DNA of 64,000 nucleotides from Closterium sp. Naga37s-1 (taxonomy: Eukaryota > Streptophyta > Zygnematophyceae > Desmidiales > Closteriaceae): contig CANJKZ010001109.1 in NCBI GenBank assembly GCA_947471745.1, positions 2,914,001 to 2,978,000 of the forward strand, written 5' to 3'. Both the position numbers and the translations under genes were made by a program. Shown here piece by piece: positions 8,562-19,527 of the stretch. How positions within the stretch are numbered: position 1 is the stretch's first letter; every line of letters begins with the position of its first letter. Below the pieces are notes generated by a model, which ran no database searches, was not told the origin of the DNA, and saw only the letters and a program-made list of their open reading frames with translations.

Positions 8562-10298
8562 ATGCTCAAACCTGACGACCTGGCGAAAAAATCTGACCTG
8601 TTCGCTCAGGTTGCAGACTGGGACCTGGACCCGTTGCGCGACAGTCGCCAACCGCCTCTCGCCCGCCACCCCCCCAAAGACCTTCGCGACTCCTTCGCGA
8701 TCTGCATGTTGACACCGTTACTCCACCTGGCAGCCAATCCCGAGTCCTCGCCAGGGTGGAAGTTACTGACCTTTCTCCCGCGCATACTCCTTCGCACCTC
8801 GTCAGCCCGTAAACCTGACTGGAGCGCGATGATGAACCGGCTCCTGCGATTTCGCCAAGGGTTCTGGGCCGACCTATACGAAGAAGCTGTCCAGGCGATT
8901 TCCCTGCCTCCGCAACCTCGCCACGCACCTGACACAACTGGAATACTGGCAAGGGCGGAAGGACTGGCAAAACGGGGTAACCTGTCAAAATCACTTCAAT
9001 CCCTCCAGGCCACTCCTGTGTCACCCGCCTCACCTGAAGTGTTGGAAGCCCTCACGGCGAGACACCCATCTGCCTGCCAATTACTCCCTGATTGGCTCCA
9101 CACCGTTACGGCGGAAGACCCGCCCACTATCGAAGCCCGCGACTTCAGGCGTCTCATCGCCAAGCTCCCCAATGGAGTCGGGGCCGGCCCCTCAGGAACC
9201 ACCTTCGAGCACATCCGCGACGCAGCCCTAGGGAATGCCGAAGTACTCACCCACCTCCTCGCCCTCTCTAACACGGCTCTAGCAGGAAAACTCCCCACAG
9301 TCGCAGGGGAACTCCTAACGGCAGCCCGCCTGTTAGCCTTTACGAAGCCTCAAGGAGGGACGAGGCCGATCGCGGTGGGAGAGTGTCTCCTCCGGATTAT
9401 TGCAAAAGCCGCACTATTTCTGACCGCGCCGGCAGCTCGTACTCACTTTGCCCCCCTTCAGTTCGGAGTAGCAGTAGCAGGGGGGATCGAAGCGGCTATC
9501 CACACCGCTCGCACGTACCTGGAAGTCCACCCTGAGGCAGTGGCGCTGCAGATTGACCTCGCGAACGCGTTCAACGCGGTCGAAAGGAGAGCGGTGTTCG
9601 AGGGACTGAAAAACGAGGCGCTGAAGGATCTGATCCCCCTCGTCCGCCTATCCTATGGGGCTCCCTCCTCACTCTACCTCGACCACGACTTTGGCGCAGC
9701 CCCGCTGCAGAGCGCCAGAGGAGTTCGCCAAGGGGACCCGCTCGGCCCCCTCCTGTTCGCGGCAAGCATCCACCCGTGCCTCGTTGACACGGCGGCTGCA
9801 CACCCTCAGGTGGTCCTGCTGGCGTACGCCGATGACATCACGCTGCTCCGCGACGCCACGGCCTGCACAGCGGCTTTTGACCACCTCACATCCGCACTGG
9901 CCGCCCTCGGCCTGGTACACAACCCGGCCAAGTGCGCAGCGTGGTCCGCCGCAGCAATCGACCCCTCCTCAGTCCCTCCAGGCATTACTATCTCTGAAGA
10001 GGGATTGCAGATTCTCGGCAGCCCCGTCGGCACACCCCGGGGCTGCGCAGGCGCTGTGAGAGAGAGATTGGCAGCAGCAGCTGCCCCACTCCCCCTGCTG
10101 GCCCAGATGGATCCCCAGCTTAGTCTCCTCCTCACCCGCTGTGTCAGCCGCCGAGCGTCCTTTATGGCCAGAACCACCCCCCTGGAGGCTCTTCCTGAAG
10201 CGGAATGGTCTGCTTGGGGGGAACGGCTTCTACACACCTTCCTGGATTCGGCCCACATCATGAGCCCGAGGAGTGCCAGGGAGAGACGGAGGATTTGA
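8562..10298 (+). CDS. Non-LTR retrotransposon reverse transcriptase part
   Basis: The first in-frame ATG is at 8562 (MLKPDDLAKK); the open frame actually extends upstream to about 8397. RT motifs are plain: TKPQGGTRPIAVGE, LQIDLANAFNAVER, GVRQGDPLGPLLF and the catalytic LLAYADDITLL. A thumb region follows (LLTRCVSRRASFMARTTP). The frame is closed by TGA at 10296-10298, where copy 1 has a Trp codon context (LVWRQATLP against RRI-stop-RQAALP). It is therefore a nonsense mutation rather than a natural terminus. Confidence 0.9.
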   Translation: MLKPDDLAKKSDLFAQVADWDLDPLRDSRQPPLARHPPKDLRDSFAICMLTPLLHLAANPESSPGWKLLTFLPRILLRTSSARKPDWSAMMNRLLRFRQGFWADLYEEAVQAISLPPQPRHAPDTTGILARAEGLAKRGNLSKSLQSLQATPVSPASPEVLEALTARHPSACQLLPDWLHTVTAEDPPTIEARDFRRLIAKLPNGVGAGPSGTTFEHIRDAALGNAEVLTHLLALSNTALAGKLPTVAGELLTAARLLAFTKPQGGTRPIAVGECLLRIIAKAALFLTAPAARTHFAPLQFGVAVAGGIEAAIHTARTYLEVHPEAVALQIDLANAFNAVERRAVFEGLKNEALKDLIPLVRLSYGAPSSLYLDHDFGAAPLQSARGVRQGDPLGPLLFAASIHPCLVDTAAAHPQVVLLAYADDITLLRDATACTAAFDHLTSALAALGLVHNPAKCAAWSAAAIDPSSVPPGITISEEGLQILGSPVGTPRGCAGAVRERLAAAAAPLPLLAQMDPQLSLLLTRCVSRRASFMARTTPLEALPEAEWSAWGERLLHTFLDSAHIMSPRSARERRRI

Positions 10299-11448
10299 CG
10301 GCAGGCGGCTCTGCCAGTGACGCTGGGAGGTCTGGGCATCACTGACCCCGCCGTCGAAGGCAGCTACGCCTACCTCGCCTCAGTGATCAGCGCTGCCCAC
10401 CTCCTGCACTCCCTGGAGGACTCGTTGCACCCTGCTGTCGCCGCGCTCCTCCCCTTACTGGATCCGACCCACGGCTCCCCGCACGCGCTGCCAGCACGCC
10501 TCGCTGCGGCTGAGGCAGCCCTCCCCCCTGAGGCTCTCGAGGTGCTTCAGGACGGGAAGGCGGACCCCAAGGGACTGAAGCTGCAGCAGAGCCTAGCACT
10601 GGCGGTTCACTCCCGCCGCTTCCTGAGAGTCATGCGCGAGGCGAGGCGGATCCGCCCCAACCCCCGTTCTGGCCACGCGCAACGGATGCAGTCGGTGCTA
10701 GGCCCAGGCGCGGGGGACTGGCTGCTGGCGATCCCGCTCATCCCCTCGCTCCGGATGGGCCCGTCCCAGCTCTCAACTGCAGCTGCCTTCCGCCTAGGCC
10801 TCCCCCTCCCCGTGCCTAGACGCTGTGACTGCCGCTACCGCACCACCTTCCCCGACGACCGCCTCCCCAACCACCTCATGCGCTGCGAGAAGGGGAAAGG
10901 GAGGACCGCTACCCATCACGCCCTGCGGGATGAGATAGCAAACATAGGGGCCGAGGCGGGGTTTACGGTTCACAAGGAGACATATGTCTACTCTCTGGTT
11001 GAAAATCTAAAGGCGGATGTCACCATCCGTCATCCCCTGACTGGAGAGGTTTGGATGTGCGACGTGACCGTGACGGACCCGGTGTCATACCAGGACGAGA
11101 AGTGCAACCGAGCTCCTGGATGGGCGGCTAGGGCGGCAGCAGCAAAAAAGGAGGAGAAGTACGCTCGCCGGAACGCGTGGGTGGGGTTCCACGCGCTTGC
11201 AGTAGAAACTTACGGCTACCCCTCGCCAGGGGTGATGGCTTACCTGCGGCAATGCGCGGAGCTGGCGGCAAAGCTGCGTTTTAACGCAGCACCTACCTCC
11301 TACGAAGCAGCGAAGCTGCTGACGGAGTACCGCCAGCGCTGGAGCGTGTGCCTCCAGCGGGCGCAGGCCAATGCCCTCCGCACCAAGACCAATGAGGCCT
11401 TGGCGGCGGACGCGGCTTTCAGGGAACCCTCACAAGGAAGGTTACGTC

Positions 11449-11525
<77 letters not shown>

Positions 11526-11651
11526 GGCTTTCAGGTGGAGAACCCACAAGGAAGGTGGAGAACCCACCTGTGGTACTGCCGGGCGAAGGCATGTCCCTCG
11601 GGGACTGCCTTGCCATCCTGGAGCCTGCATTGGAGCTGCCTTAGAGGGTGA
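10299..11651 (+). CDS. Non-LTR retrotransposon CCHC and restriction-like endonuclease part
   Basis: This is in the same frame as the RT part and continues it after the stop: LPVTLGGLGITDP, a knuckle (CDCRYRTT ... NHLMRCEKG), then an endonuclease core (KADVTIRHPLTGEVWMCDVTVTDP, PD-(D/E)XK type) and YRQRWSVCLQRAQANALR. After a (CT)n run encoding Ser-Leu repeats the frame is shifted. The native C-terminus (MSLGDCLAILEPALELP), similar to copy 1, is seen in another frame just downstream. Confidence 0.85.
11447..11522. repeat. (CT)n inside the retrotransposon ORF, flanked by direct repeats
   Basis: A pure CT run lies between two copies of cgcggctttcagg...cacaaggaaggt (11411-11442 and from 11523). 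The second copy is itself followed by a short duplication of gtggagaacccac. The pattern suggests slippage or repair-mediated expansion. Confidence 0.9.
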
Positions 11652-13469
11652 ACGAGAGTAGGTAGGATATGAGGGTTTTAGAGGCTGAGGTGCATTGCTT
11701 CTTATAACCTTGTGCATGTCTGTACCTTGCTCGGATCTAATACACGGACCGCTTGAGAGAGAGAGAGAGGGAGCGCGGCAATAGATGTGTTGCAATGCTA
11801 CGATGCACACCTTGCAATGCAGGCAGTTCTGTGCATGATGCTGAGCGATGGCAACCCCTTGTATCCCTCCACGTACCTGCCATGCACACGCAGCAGCATG
11901 GCAATAACAAGCGGCCACCGACACACACACGAGTTGAGTACAGGCTGCACTGCACTCACTTATGCCATGTTCTGCGCTGTCCCTAGTGCTGCCACCACTG
12001 CGCGAGGAGGCATAACCTCTCATGCCGAGGCCAGCATCACACATCACAAACGCCCACCTATCCTGCCCTCCCCACCCCATCCACAATCCACTGTGTGCCA
12101 TGAAAACCTCACTGCATTCAAGTCTCTCCGCCCCTTGCTCCTCGCCTTCCACCTCCCAACACTTCGTGCTCCCACACGCCACTCCCCACTTTCCAACCTC
12201 AGACACCAACCAAGCCGGCTCCCTGCCCTCCCTACCTACACCCTTTTTCCCTGGCCTGCCCCCTCCTCTTCTACCCCAAGCCCTTTCCCTCCCGCACTTT
12301 CCCCCAACACCCTTCCGCCACATCCCCCCACCCCTTCCCTCCGCCCCCAGGGCTCTCACTCATAGAGGCGGGCTGGGCAGCGGCGCACTTCAGGCACTGC
12401 GCTGCGGTGTCCCTCAGCCACAGAAGCAGCAGCTGGTCCTGCTCGTGGCTCGTGCTGCTCCTGCTTGAAGGTAGTGCGGAACAGGGTTGGGAGAGGGGTA
12501 AAGGGGGTTGGGAGTTCAAGAAAGGGGTTTACGGAAGTCGGAAAGGCGTTAGCAAGAGCACGAAAGGGATTGAAGGGAGTGTGAAAGGGGTTTGGGAGGG
12601 CGATAAAGAAGGGTTAAAGAGAGGGGGAAAGGGATTTGCGAGATCAGGAAAAGGGATCCGGGGAAAAGGGATGAGGGTGAAAGCGGGCAGAGTGAGGAGG
12701 GATGCGGGAGCGAGGAGAGGGGTTAACGAGGGACAAAGAACGAGAAAGAGTGAAGGAAGGCGTGGTAGAGAGGGAGAGCAACGAATACGGGAATGTGATG
12801 GTGATGGCACACGGACGAGAAAACGAGGTAGGGAGCAGGAGGCATGGCATGGATTGGGATGGCAGGCTATATGGCACGGGTGCGAGCAGCGTGCCTGTGG
12901 ATAGATGTGGTAGCAACGTGGCAACCCCATCTCTATCTGCCATAGCGTAGACACATACATGCAGCCACTAAGGCATTCAATGCTCACGAGTCACAAAAAT
13001 GCGGACGTGGGTAATCATCCCCACTAGCCCACCTCCTGTGCCGCAATCCTACAGACAGTAACATGACAACAGACTGTGACGTCGTAACATGAACCTAGCT
13101 TCCACCTCCCTCTCCTCATCTCCCCTTCACAGCCAAATCCCCTCAACCATGTCCCAACCTCCCCCTCTCCCCACCTTCCCTCCTTCCCTTGTCACCTTAA
13201 CGAGTGTCTCTTTATCGCGCACCGTACTGCACCACTCTGCCCCCCTCCAGAACCCGCCGGATGGACGGATGGAGCTTCCAACTCTGCAGGAGGGTGTGTG
13301 GTATGGGGTGGTGGGAGGAGGAAAACATGCCATGCTAAGGGGGGGTAGGGAGCAAAGTGGGGATAACGGAAAGTGGAAGGTAGAACAGTATGCATGGGAG
13401 AGGAGAGGAGGGAAGAAAGAGGCAGGACAGGGGTACAAGTGAAGTGCGGGGTGTGCGGTGGTGGGTCAC

Positions 13470-13835
13470 TACACACATGCCACACATACATGCCACACAT
13501 ACACATGCCACACACACACATGCCACACACACATGCCACACACACACATGCCACACACACACATGCCACACACACACATGCCACACACACACATGCCACA
13601 CACACACATGCCACACACACACATGCCACACACACATGCCACACATACACATGCCACATACATACATGCCACATACATAAAAGCCACACACACATGCCTC
13701 ATACATACATGCCACACACATACATGCCACACACATACATGCCACACACACACATGCCACACACACACATGCCACACACACACATCCCACACACACTCAT
13801 GCCACACACACACATGCCACACACAGGCCACACAC
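13470..13835. repeat. Minisatellite of CACACACATGCC-type units
   Basis: Some twenty imperfect units of roughly 15-17 bp built from (CA)n plus ATGCC. It lies in an intron of the ETFQO copy. It creates long His/Thr/Cys-rich open frames in all frames that are not genes. Confidence 0.95.
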
Positions 13836-15254
13836 ATGCGGCACAACCCATCCAAGGCACACATCTCAAGTGGATCCCCTCGCCACAACCATATCCACCG
13901 AGCTTCATGCCAAAGACCTGCCTGCCGTGCCGCCACGCCTTCTTACTCCCAGCATGCTAACTCCACCATCTCTCTCGCGTAAATGCACCAAACCAGCGAT
14001 GACAGGAGGGAGAGAGGTGGTGCAGGGATGGCAACCACGTGGATATGCACAGGGGGGGCACACACAATGGACAATACCAAGCTTGCGTCACCCCGACCAT
14101 GCATGATCGCTGGAGCTCTGTGCGGACCTCACTCAGTGTATGCCCGCCTCACTCGTCACCTCGACCAGCACGCCTCTCACCATGCCACCACGCCACACAT
14201 GCGCTTCGGTCCAAATGGTGTGGACATTAGCCTCCCCGGCTAACCCTGCCTCGTGCCACTGCTCAACAACATCGCTCTATTACAATTTACAAGCAACCAT
14301 GCCTCCCCCTCCACCACCTTCAGCAGCCTGGGCATCACCGGCCCTGGGTGCCGCAGCTTCCTTGACTCTGCCGCCACTCCGCTTCACCTGCCGGACCTGC
14401 ACCCTGCTAGGGCCCCAGACCCATCTGCCGTGGCCACGCTCCCTTGTCGGCTACCCACTGGCAGAGCCGCTCACCCCCTTGACCCCCGACACGTGTGTCT
14501 GGTGCTGTGCGCCCACCTTGAGACGCAGTGAGCATGCCGCCATCACCTCCCACACAAGAGAGGGATGGGCAGTGGCAGTGCAGGGGGTAGAGGGATGGGC
14601 AGTGGAGAGAGCAGTGGGCGGTGGGGAGGGAAGAGAAGAGGACGTGAGAGAGGAAGCATTGAGAGAGGGGCGGAACATGGCATGGCAGTGTGTGTGAGGT
14701 AAGGTAAGGGGGTGCGAGACGAGGGAGGAAGTTGGGACGGGTGATGGGCAGCAGAGGAAAGAGGAGGCGAGGTGCACTGAGTAGGTTACGGCAGTGGAGG
14801 GGCAGTGGGTGAGATGAGAGCAGCACGGTGCAAATTGACATGCAGAGGGCCGCAGGAAATCAGCACAGGGAGCAGCAGAGCGACCAAGGCATCCCTCACC
14901 TCACCTCTGACAGCGAACCTCTGCAGCTTTTGATCAGAATAGTGAGACGGCCTGCCATGACGACACGGCATGGGGGCATGGAGGAGCTTAGCTGTCGCAC
15001 AACGGGTGAAGCACAACGAATGCAGAGTGCCTAAAACATCTTTCTCTTCGTATAGTACTTTGCTAGTATTGAGTAATCCCACACATCACGCCATTTACAC
15101 CTCTTCTGATAGGACTCAGCGAAAATAGTAAGTCTACTTAGGTTAGTCTAGTCTAGGCGCCCTTGGCAGTATTGGCGCAATAACACTACAAAGCTGCCTA
15201 TCCAACATTCATTTTGCCCAAATTCACAATCCCTCTGATGTGATTATAAAGAAT

Positions 15255-15770
15255 GATGTCCTCGGGCCGAACACGTTCGTGTTCGCCTGCGTCAGCAAAC
15301 GGTGTTCGCCTTCACTGGCAAACAGCCAACACCGTTTTTTTTGCTAAAGCTGTTCGGCCAACCGAACAGTGTTTGATTCGCTGAACGGCGGTGTTCGTGC
15401 AGGGACGAATGCGAAGACGTTCGTGTTCGCCTCTTGCTCAAGCCTAGTCACGGTATGGGGATGTTGGATACGAGCAGTCAGGAAGGTATATCTGAACATG
15501 GTGGGTGTGTGGCGCCATCCTTAGTCTAGGCTAAAGAAGAGCTACTAATTTCGCTACCCTAAGTGGGTTGAGAAAGATGGTGCTTAGTGCTGCTGGTGGT
15601 GGTGGAAGTAAGGGCTGTGGGAGAGAAGATCGACTAAGTTTGAGCTCAAAGAGCTGCCCTTAGACGAACACGAACACGAAAGTGTTCGACCCGAACACTT
15701 TCGGCCAAAAACATAAATTGTTCGGTTTGCCTCGAACATGGTGTTCGCCCTCGTGCTCAAGCCTACTTGA
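15255..15770. repeat. GTTCG-rich repeat, two related blocks
   Basis: Blocks 15265-15455 and 15664-15770 are full of cgaacac/gtgttcg inverted words, and both end in gtgttcgcc...gctcaagccta. They look like diverged copies of a small palindromic element, possibly MITE-derived. No coding signal except the ETFQO piece that follows at about 15795. Confidence 0.6.
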
Positions 15771-16622
15771 GACGCATATGTCTTCTCTCACTTGCTCTAA
15801 GGCAAGGAGCCTTTGGGCGAGCCGTCCTTGGCTATCCCGTGGCAATGCCACTCACCCGCCTCTGATCGTGACAATTATGTGTTGAGAGTACAGCACCTGC
15901 CATGCAGCAGTAGTATGCCGCATACACATTGGCACTAGAATTCGCACTCAAAGCCCACAGCCACATTGCATAACATTCTTGGACTTGGTTTGAAATGATT
16001 GTAGAGAAAGCGATCACAACATTCGGCAGGCATCAATTTGCATTAAGAGTGAAACACGGAGTGGAAGTTGATTCGAATTGCGGCAGAAAGGAACAAGAAG
16101 GATGGGCTAGTTTGGATGAGAAAAGTAGGGAAGTGAAAAGGAAGGGGGGACGGCTTGTTGGGAGTGGGGAGGAGGAGGGGGTGGAGGGGGCATGGTGGGG
16201 CACAGAGCATGGTTGCATGTTTTTATACAGAATCCGCTTTCACGACTCCCTGCCTTCCCATGACTCCCTGCCGTGATGTAAGCACCCACATTCCACATCA
16301 TGCCCCTTTTCTCTTCCCTCCCTCCCGTTCTCCCTCTCTCCTCCCTCCCCCCTCCCCCCTTGCACCTCTCCCCTCCAACTTCCCTCCCTCTCCCCTCCAA
16401 CTTCCCTCCCTCTTCCCTCCCTCTTCCCTCGCCCTTCCTTCCCCCTTCCCCTCTTCCCTAAGCGCGCACCTTGCTGGCAGCGAAGCCCTCCCGGGTAGAT
16501 CTCCGTCCATGTCCTCCGCCCTGCCCGCCATCCACCGCACTAGCTCGCTCAGACTGCCACCACACACATGCACACACACACACACACACACACACACCCC
16601 CCCCCCACACACACACACACAC

Positions 16623-17085
16623 AAAGGAGAAACGTGAGGGAGAGGAGAGGAGAATTACGAGAGAGGTGGGGAGAGAAGGAAGAAGAGGGGGGGCCGTGGG
16701 TGAGTACCAGGTGAGGGAGACATGGTTGGCGATGTTAGAGTTAGCTCTCAATCTCAACTGTTGTATTTGTACTTTTGTATTCTAGGCTAGTGTAGTTTGC
16801 ACTTGGTGTTTGGTTGGGTGTACACCCACACACACACCCCCACACCACCCACACACGCACACACACACACCCACACACACAAAGGAGAAACGTGAGGGGG
16901 AGGCAAGGAGAATTATGAGAGAGGTGGGGAGAGAGAAGGAAGAGGGGGGGCTGTGGGTGAGTACCAGGTGAGGGAGACATGGTTGGCGATGTTAGAGTTA
17001 GCTCTCAATCTCAACTGTTGTATTTGTACTTTTGTATTCTAGGCTAGTGTAGTTTGCACTTGGTGTTTGGATGGGTGTACACCCA
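16623..17085. repeat. Tandem duplication, 258-bp period, plus CA-rich tract
   Basis: A block starting aaaggagaaacgtgaggg at 16623 recurs at 16881. Both copies contain ggttggcgatgttagagtta and end with a tgggtgtacaccca-like word. CA/CCCC-rich tracts (about 16568-16622 and 16828-16880) precede each copy. Confidence 0.9.
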
Positions 17086-17617
17086 TTTCCCAACCAACCC
17101 AAATGTGATCACCAAGCAAAATCCAACCCAACAATTGGAGATTGTCTTGGGATTGCCTCCGATCCCCTAGAAATCACCCCCGATTCCCTCCGCATCCATT
17201 CCTAGCTCATTTCCCATGTACTTAAAGAGCCTTGAGTTCATTACTAATTCATCAGTTCAAGCTCAGGTCTTACAGGCGAGAGGAGGGACAGGGAGCATGG
17301 TAGGAGGTGAGCGGTACTTGGTGCAAGGGGGGTTGGTGCAAGGGGGTCTGGTGCAAGCAGGGATGGGTGTGCACATGTGGGGCGAGAGAGGGTGGCATGA
17401 GGCGCGGGCGGCAGACAGGCAGACCTGATGACGCAGTTGCCGTGGTTGGAGGAAGGCGGTGGCAGTGGCACGGGCAGGGACTTAATGAGGTGCATGAAGC
17501 GATCACGCGTCACCGCCACGCTGATGGGCGCCTGCCACAAGCGGCGGGGGGGAAAGTGCCATGTGGGGAGGGACGGGGAAGAGGTGACAGGCGGGAGAGT
17601 GGGGGAAATGGTAAAAA

Positions 17618-17650
<33 letters not shown>
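17618..17650 (+). repeat. Homopolymer G run (33 nt)
   Basis: An uninterrupted run of G in an intron of the ETFQO copy. It may form a G-quadruplex or reflect a sequencing or assembly weakness. Confidence 0.95.
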
Positions 17651-17651
<1 letters not shown>

Positions 17652-17920
17652 CACACGTCCTAAACCGCTCCTGCCCTCACATCATCCATTTCCTCTTCCC
17701 TGACCCGCCCCTCTCTGCCTTACTTCTCCCTCATTCACCTCCCCTCCAACCCCTACCTCCACTTCCCCCTGCTCTTACCACCCATACCTCCCGTCTACTT
17801 TACCCCCGTCTACCCACCCACCCCCACCTACCCCCCCTCCCCCCTCTTCCTCCCCCTCTCCCTCATTTACCTCCCCTCCAATCCACCCAACCCCACCTGC
17901 CAGTGCGGCAGCAGCTCGTC

Positions 17921-18032
17921 CAAGGTGGGACAGGGTGTGCGCACGCGGCTCAAACACGGTCCAAGGTGGGACAGGGTGTGCGCGCCTACGGTCCAAGGTG
18001 GGACAGGGTGTGTGCGCCTACGGTCCAAGGTG
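17921..18032. repeat. Four tandem copies of a 32-bp-type unit
   Basis: gtccaaggtgggacagggtg followed by tgcgc/gcctacg spacers repeats three times with a fourth partial copy. A short minisatellite. Confidence 0.85.
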
Positions 18033-18990
18033 GGAACACGCAACACCGCCAGGTGGCATTTCCAGGTGGAGGGGAAACGGGGGACGGAGGGGAGTTTAGG
18101 GGAGTACAGGGAGGTGATGGATAAGAGTAGGCGTGGTAGTGGCACAAAGAGGTGTGTCAACGCCAATCGTTGTGGCATCATTGGACCGCTTATCCTCTCC
18201 GCGATGTTACAGGCTCATTTTCGCCAGACAGAGACACACGGCGCCACATGCATGGCGCGTCACAACTCGCGTTCCAGCTGTCTGCATTGGCAGCACGCGC
18301 TCCTACGGTGCGCAGGCCAGTGATCGAGCTCCTCAGACAGCGTGTCGTCAAGAGCTCTTGACGTGCACCTGCTGCCTGCGCGCCCTTCTCCACCGCACAC
18401 ACCGACGGACAGCCACATGCTTCAGCCCAGTCGCGGCCGCCAGCCCCGCCAACCACCACCACGTCGTACTCCATCCCCTCGCGCTCCCCCTCCTCCCCCT
18501 CCTCCCCCTCTTCCCCCTCCTCCCCTCCTCCACTTCCTCCCCCTCTCTCTCTCCTCCCCTTCCTCCGCCTCCGCCCCCCGCAGCCCACCCCGGCTCTGGC
18601 GGTGCCGCCGACGCGGAGAAGGCAACGGCGGGCAGGCGGAAGGACGGACGCGGGGCGATGTGGGTCAGCGGCAGGCGGTGCGAGGCGTTGCGGAGAGCGT
18701 GGAAGGCGGCGGGCAGGGGCGCCGTGCGGAAGAGCGAGTGGTCGCTGGCAGGGGGGTCGGGGCGAGGGCGGTCTGGACGCCAAGGGCTGATGGTTCGGCA
18801 GACAACGGGGCGGCGGAGTGGCGCGCGGGCACGGCAGCGCGCGCGCAGATGCGCCGAGATGCTTGCGCGCCAGGCGGTGGGCGATCAAACAGGCGGAAAG
18901 GGAGAAGGAGGAGGAGGAGGAGAGTGGCGCGGGCGTGCGGGGGTCGGGAAGCAGCCGCAGTGGCCGGTGCGCTCCGACGAAGGTCCGCAT

Positions 18991-19320
18991 GGCGAGCCGC
19001 AATCGGGCGTGGCGGGTGAAGCTTCTAACGCGAGGCGCGGGGGTAGCGTGTGCGAGCTGCGTGATGACGCGGCGAGGAGCTCGCAGCTGTGCAGCACGTG
19101 CGATAGTACTACCACCCTGAGGGCGGCGAGCGCGGGAAGGTGGGAAATCGCTCCGTCCGGCCCTCTCTGGCCCGCGAGAACCAGCGCGGACTCCATGCCA
19201 CTATTCCCTACTGTGATTCCGCTATTCCCTTTTGTGAGGCTACTGTTGTCAGAGACGGCGACACGGAAACACCTTCAATCCAAACAAGACTCACGTTGAC
19301 CGTCGAAGGGTTTCATAGGA
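18991..19320. other. Stretch upstream of the ETFQO copy, nothing firm
   Basis: GC-rich up to about 19200, then AT-richer. It would hold the 5' UTR and promoter of the minus-strand ETFQO copy. No TATA box or repeat was recognised with confidence. Confidence 0.3.
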
Positions 19321-19490
19321 ACCAGATATTCGTAAACGCAACACAACCCAGAACAATAAAAGTGGGTTGTGGGTTTACGAATATTCGTAAACGCAACACA
19401 ACCCAGAACCCAAAACGTACAGTAACGTTGCGTTTACGAATATCTGGTTCTGGGTTGTGTTGCGTTTACGAATATTCGTAAACTCATCCA
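19321..19490. repeat. Nested palindromes (foldback cluster)
   Basis: accagatattcgtaaacgca at 19321 has its reverse complement ending at about 19448. tttacgaatattcgtaaa palindromes lie near 19374-19391 and again near 19466-19482. aacacaacccagaac words occur in both orientations. No coding potential. Confidence 0.85.
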
Positions 19491-19527
19491 ACAAAAGTGG
19501 GGAAAATATGTCACAAGTAACGAACAT

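Larger units (their letters stand above)
8311..11770 (+). mobile_element. Non-LTR retrotransposon copy 2, near full length, in GA repeats
   Basis: It starts GACCTTAGCC at a GA tract and ends gaccgcttgagagagag in another GA tract, about 3.45 kb. There is one long reading frame: an N-terminal region, reverse transcriptase, a CCHC knuckle and a restriction-like endonuclease, as in R2-type single-ORF elements. One in-frame TGA (10296-10298) and an internal (CT)n run near the 3' end disrupt the frame. The left and right GA flanks fit insertion into, or tailing with, a GA microsatellite. It lies beyond the last recognisable exon of the decayed ETFQO copy. Confidence 0.9.
11811..18990 (-). pseudogene. 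ETFQO: Decayed, intron-bearing copy of electron-transfer-flavoprotein:ubiquinone oxidoreductase
   Basis: On the minus strand, colinear pieces match this mitochondrial FAD/[4Fe-4S] enzyme, which passes electrons from ETF to ubiquinone. They are: a presequence-like start near 18990 (MRTFVGAHR); REGMEYDVVVVGG and VCAVEKGAQA (about 18360-18490); APISVAVTRDRF to NHGNCVIR (17425-17531); SLSELVRWMAGRAED (16470-16553); GIAKDGSPK (about 15795-15856); CRGSLSE (about 14905-14926); AQHQTHVSGVKG (about 14475-14530); ESRKLRHPGPV (about 14335-14405); HPSIRRVLEGGRVVQYG (13223-13283); TSHEQDQ ... CPARLYE (12360-12460); AQNCLHCK cluster ligands (11811 to about 11876). Introns and several splice sites persist, so it is not a processed copy. 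Frameshifts lie in the FAD motif, in the 16470-16553 exon and in the 12360-12460 exon. Several segments and the last exon were not found. Confidence 0.8.

Noticed and set aside
13373-13982. Long His/Thr/Cys-rich open frames on both strands
   Set aside because: They are read-through of the CACACATGCC minisatellite in all frames; no protein family.
14140-14697. Plus-strand open frames that look protein-like
   Set aside because: They are antisense to minus-strand ETFQO segments (AQHQTHVSGVKG, ESRKLRHPGPV) and have no family match I recognise.
18133-19299. A 388-residue plus-strand frame
   Set aside because: Opposite to the ETFQO presequence and FAD exon; low-complexity Arg/Gly/Pro content and no recognisable domain.
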